DNA of 64,000 nt, from NCBI GenBank assembly GCA_020073565.1, contig JAIQEY010000006.1, positions 84,907 through 148,906 on the forward strand, read 5' to 3'. Of this stretch, positions 60,617 to 64,000 are shown piece after piece; position 1 is the stretch's first letter; every line of letters begins with the position of its first letter. Position numbers and translations under genes: made by a program. This DNA is from Terriglobia bacterium. GTDB taxonomy: Bacteria; Acidobacteriota; Terriglobia; Terriglobales; Acidobacteriaceae. The notes under the pieces are model-generated. The model saw only the letters and a program-made list of their open reading frames with translations, was not told the origin of the DNA and did no database searches.

Positions 60617-62794
60617 GTGCAGACAGGCGGCCGTGCGCTCCGGTGGTTCCTTTCATGTCTGCCGTGCTTTGCAGTTTTTCTGTGCTTGTTTGTTCCGTCG
60701 TCCCTGCTCTTCGCACGCCAGGCGCAAGGCCAATCCAACCGTCGTATTCCGGAGCGCTCCCCAGCCAGTACTGCCACGGTACAGGGGGTGATTCGTGATT
60801 CGCAGGGTCGTGCGATTCCCGGTGTGCAGCTTGATCTGCGGAGTACGGCCAATGATCAACATTACTCCGCTGCCACCGACGTGGAAGGCATCTTCCGTCT
60901 GCGAGATGTCCACTGGGGAGTTTATGAAGTCAAACTTATCCGGGAAGGATTCCAGAGGCAGATCATTCCCAGCTTCCAGGTGAGCGGACCAGTCACCGTC
61001 CTCCAACTCGCGCTACGCGAGTCAGACGAGAAGCTTCCGGCAGCTAGGTGCCCATCCGGTGTGCCGGGAACACCGTGTACTTCTGTACCTGCAGGTCCTA
61101 CTACTCCTTATCCGGGGTTACGCAGCCCCGCTTCTCAAGGAACGCCCGCAGAAGCCACACCGGAGCAAATCCCTCCCGATTCCGCGAATTTCTCACCTGA
61201 CCCCGATCGCTGGGACATCGCCATGCCCGAGTGGCGCCGCTACGAAAGGCAGCCCGATACGCCCTACGTGAAAGGACACTGGTACGATCCTTTCAATCGC
61301 AGCCGGATCAAAGGCGACTACCCGATCTTCGGCCAGCGCTGGTTCTTTAATTTCACAGGGACGAGCGAAACCGGGTTCGATGGTCGTCGCCTGCCGGTCC
61401 CGAGTGGCTTGAATTCCGTGGATCCCGGCGGCAGCGGGTTCTTTGGACGGGGTGAGCAGGCATTCGTTTCTGAGAACCTGCGTTTGTCGTTCGACCTCTT
61501 CCGCGGGGATACTAGTTTTCGCCCTGTGGACTTTCGCATTCGCCTCACACCGGGGATCAACCTCAATTTCTTGCAGACGCGTGAACGCGGCCTTGTGAAC
61601 ATCGACACGCGCAAGGGCACAAACCGCCTCGACACGCATGTCGGCTTGCAGGAGGGCTTTGTCGAAGCCAAACTGCGTGACTTGAGTCCCAACTATGATT
61701 TCGTTTCCCTGCGGGCTGGAATCCAGCAGTTCACTAGCGACTTCCGGGGATTTCTTTTCTCGGAAGAGCAGCCGGGTGTTCGAATCTTCGGGAACCTGTG
61801 CTCCAACCGGCTGGCTTACAACCTTGCCTGGTTTCACTTGCTCGAAAAAAATACCAACAGCGGCCTGAACACGCTCCACAATCGAGGTCAGCAGGTTTAC
61901 GTCGCGAACTTCTACATTCAGGACTTCCTCGCCAAGGGCTACACCAGCGAATTCAGTTTCCATTACAACCGGGACGATGCCAGCGTTCACTATGACGACA
62001 ACGGTTTCCTGGTGCGCCCGGCGCCGGTGGGAGCGGTAGTCAATGGCACGGTCCACCCCCACAATATTCGGGCTTATTATCTGGGATGGGCGGGTAACGG
62101 CCACATCGGACGCCTGAACGTGAGTAATGCCTTCTACCAGGCGCTGGGGCACGACGACTTCAATACGATCGCAGGACGGCACGTTAACATCAACGCGCAG
62201 ATGGCGGCTCTGGAACTCTCCGTCGACAAGGACTGGGTGCGCTACCGCGCCTCGTTTTTTTACGCTTCCGGCGATTCCAGTAGTCGCTCCGGCGCTTCCC
62301 GCACGGACGGTACCGCGCGCGGTTTCGACTCGATTGTGGACAACACTCACTTTGCCGGGACCGACTTCAGCTTCTGGGACCGCGAAGGTATTCGCCTTAC
62401 GGCCACTGGTGTGGCCCTGACAACTCCTCTGAGCCTGCTTCCGAATCTGCGGTCGAGCAAGGAAGAGGGCCAGGCGAACTTCGTAAACCCGGGGATTTAC
62501 ATTCTCAACCTGGGAGCAGACTTCGATGTGACGCCGAAGCTGCGCGCGTTCGTCAACTCGAACTACTTGCGATTCGACCGCACCGAGCCGCTGGAGTTGT
62601 TGCTGTTCCAGCGTCCGGTCCATCACAGCATTGGGACGGATTTTGGCGCGGGCTTCGAGTACCGCCCGCCACTGAGCGAAAACATCGTCGTCCGCGGCGG
62701 TGCATCGGCGCTGGTGCCGGGGCAAAGTACGGAAGATATCTACAACGGCAGGGTTCTGTTTTCTGTGTTTGCCAACGTGAAGTTTCAGTTCTGA
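60617..62794 (+). CDS. Outer-membrane protein with N-terminal carboxypeptidase-regulatory-like domain and predicted beta-barrel
   Basis: ATVQGVIRDSQGRAIPGVQLDLRSTANDQHYSAATDVEGIFRLRDVHWGVYEVKL, then barrel-like repeats ending FSVFANVKFQF. Confidence 0.78.
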   Translation: MQTGGRALRWFLSCLPCFAVFLCLFVPSSLLFARQAQGQSNRRIPERSPASTATVQGVIRDSQGRAIPGVQLDLRSTANDQHYSAATDVEGIFRLRDVHWGVYEVKLIREGFQRQIIPSFQVSGPVTVLQLALRESDEKLPAARCPSGVPGTPCTSVPAGPTTPYPGLRSPASQGTPAEATPEQIPPDSANFSPDPDRWDIAMPEWRRYERQPDTPYVKGHWYDPFNRSRIKGDYPIFGQRWFFNFTGTSETGFDGRRLPVPSGLNSVDPGGSGFFGRGEQAFVSENLRLSFDLFRGDTSFRPVDFRIRLTPGINLNFLQTRERGLVNIDTRKGTNRLDTHVGLQEGFVEAKLRDLSPNYDFVSLRAGIQQFTSDFRGFLFSEEQPGVRIFGNLCSNRLAYNLAWFHLLEKNTNSGLNTLHNRGQQVYVANFYIQDFLAKGYTSEFSFHYNRDDASVHYDDNGFLVRPAPVGAVVNGTVHPHNIRAYYLGWAGNGHIGRLNVSNAFYQALGHDDFNTIAGRHVNINAQMAALELSVDKDWVRYRASFFYASGDSSSRSGASRTDGTARGFDSIVDNTHFAGTDFSFWDREGIRLTATGVALTTPLSLLPNLRSSKEEGQANFVNPGIYILNLGADFDVTPKLRAFVNSNYLRFDRTEPLELLLFQRPVHHSIGTDFGAGFEYRPPLSENIVVRGGASALVPGQSTEDIYNGRVLFSVFANVKFQF

Positions 62795-62810
62795 ACGCAC
62801 TTGAGGGAAT

Positions 62811-64000
62811 GTGAGACCTGTACTTCAAAGTGTCTTTAGTGTTCTCGTTTCGACCGCCCTGCTGTGTCTGGTCGGGGCCCGTACCGCCAGATCGGCTCCT
62901 GTGCAAAGCGGCGGAGATGTTCTACTTCTCCAATCTCAAGCCGATGCCGACCGAAAGTCTGCAGGTTGCCTGACATGCCACACTGCGACCGACAGTCAAA
63001 CCATGCACATGACCGGTACTGTTCGCCTGGGTTGTACCGATTGTCATGGTGGGAACAGCGAGGTGCGAGTCGCCCCAGGAAGTCCACAGAATTCTGCCGC
63101 GTACGCTCAGGCAAAGAGTAAAGCCCATCCGCAACCCAGCGATCCGAAGGCCGCGCGTTCGTCCGCCAATCCAGAGCGTACTTATACCAACTGGTTGCGC
63201 GAGAACTGGGAATACGTGCGCTTCGTAAATCCCGGCGACTTGCGGGCCGCGGAAAAAACCTGCGGCACTTCTGGCTGCCATACGGCCGAGGTGCGCAAAG
63301 TTCAGACCAGCATGATGACGCACGGCGCCATGCTGTGGGGCGCGGCCCTCTACAACAACGGCGCATTTCCTCTGAAGTCTCCGCGATTCGGCGAGAGTTA
63401 CGGTACCGACGGCAGCCCGCAACGTCTAACTACATTTCCGCCACCGACACCGGAAGAAATCAGCAAGAAGGGAATTCTGCCTTATCTCGATCCCCTGGAA
63501 CGCTGGGAGATTTCTCAGCCCGGCAATGTGCTGCGCGTGTTTGAGCGGGGAGGCAAAGCAAAGCCGGAGGTCGGCAATCCCAGTCTGGAAGAGGATCCGG
63601 GAAGGCCCGAGATCAAGTTGAGCACACGCGGCTTCGGCACAGAACTGCGCACCGACCCGGTTTTTCTGGGACTGCAGAAGACTCGGCTGCTGGACCCGCT
63701 GCTCTCGTTTCCGGGCACCAACGATCAGCCCGGCGATTATCGTGCCAGCGGATGCAGTGCCTGCCACGTCGTCTATGCCAACGATCGCTCGCCCGAACAT
63801 TCCGGCGTGTACGCAGCCCATGGCAATCAGGGGCAGACCGCGTCCTCCGATCCCACCATTCCGCGTAACGAGTCCGGTCATCCCATTCGTCATCAGTTCA
63901 CGCGTTCCATTCCGTCGAGCCAGTGTATTGTCTGCCATATTCATCCGGGCACGAACATGGTTTCCACCTACTTCGGCTACACCTGGTGGGACAACGAAAT
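62811..64000 (+). CDS. Multiheme c-type cytochrome, N-terminal part, truncated by the window edge
   Basis: My translation from GTG 62811: signal peptide then CLTCH, CTDCH, CGTSGCH (CX4CH), CSACH, CIVCH; open at the right edge, so absent from the ORF track. Confidence 0.88.
   Translation, partial: MRPVLQSVFSVLVSTALLCLVGARTARSAPVQSGGDVLLLQSQADADRKSAGCLTCHTATDSQTMHMTGTVRLGCTDCHGGNSEVRVAPGSPQNSAAYAQAKSKAHPQPSDPKAARSSANPERTYTNWLRENWEYVRFVNPGDLRAAEKTCGTSGCHTAEVRKVQTSMMTHGAMLWGAALYNNGAFPLKSPRFGESYGTDGSPQRLTTFPPPTPEEISKKGILPYLDPLERWEISQPGNVLRVFERGGKAKPEVGNPSLEEDPGRPEIKLSTRGFGTELRTDPVFLGLQKTRLLDPLLSFPGTNDQPGDYRASGCSACHVVYANDRSPEHSGVYAAHGNQGQTASSDPTIPRNESGHPIRHQFTRSIPSSQCIVCHIHPGTNMVSTYFGYTWWDNE

Noticed and set aside
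61193-62800. 535-aa minus-strand ORF
   Set aside because: Fully antisense to the OMP gene at 60617-62794; composition looks like a reverse-frame translation with no domain or signal.

Overview
The window is a high-GC chromosomal segment. Its content (ADOP-type permease, Oar-like TonB-dependent receptors, CRTAC1/ASPIC proteins, PD40 kinases) is most like an Acidobacteriota genome; that assignment is inferred from gene content only. I support about 40 CDSs, two of them cut by the window edges and absent from the ORF track: a TIR-domain protein on the left and a multiheme cytochrome on the right. Main blocks: a RAYT transposase flanked by its own REP-like palindromes; gap-pgk-macro-tpiA; a pseudokinase-TonB fusion; a selenocysteine formate dehydrogenase fdnGHI with divergent fdhE, where fdnG is split in the ORF track by an in-frame UGA followed by a SECIS-like hairpin; a GH3/TBDR/TPR/CRTAC1/LacI/GH16/GH30 glucan-type locus with paired LacI-type operator-like sites; a TBDR-GH35-GH53-propeller histidine kinase-response regulator galactan-type locus; and FecR/CHASE2-cyclase/OMP/multiheme cytochrome. 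Strongest leads: the Sec-UGA, the shared paired operators, the RAYT/REP family, palindromes abutting stop codons or lying inside CDSs, and the pseudokinase-TonB gene. No CRISPR array, tRNA or rRNA was recognised.
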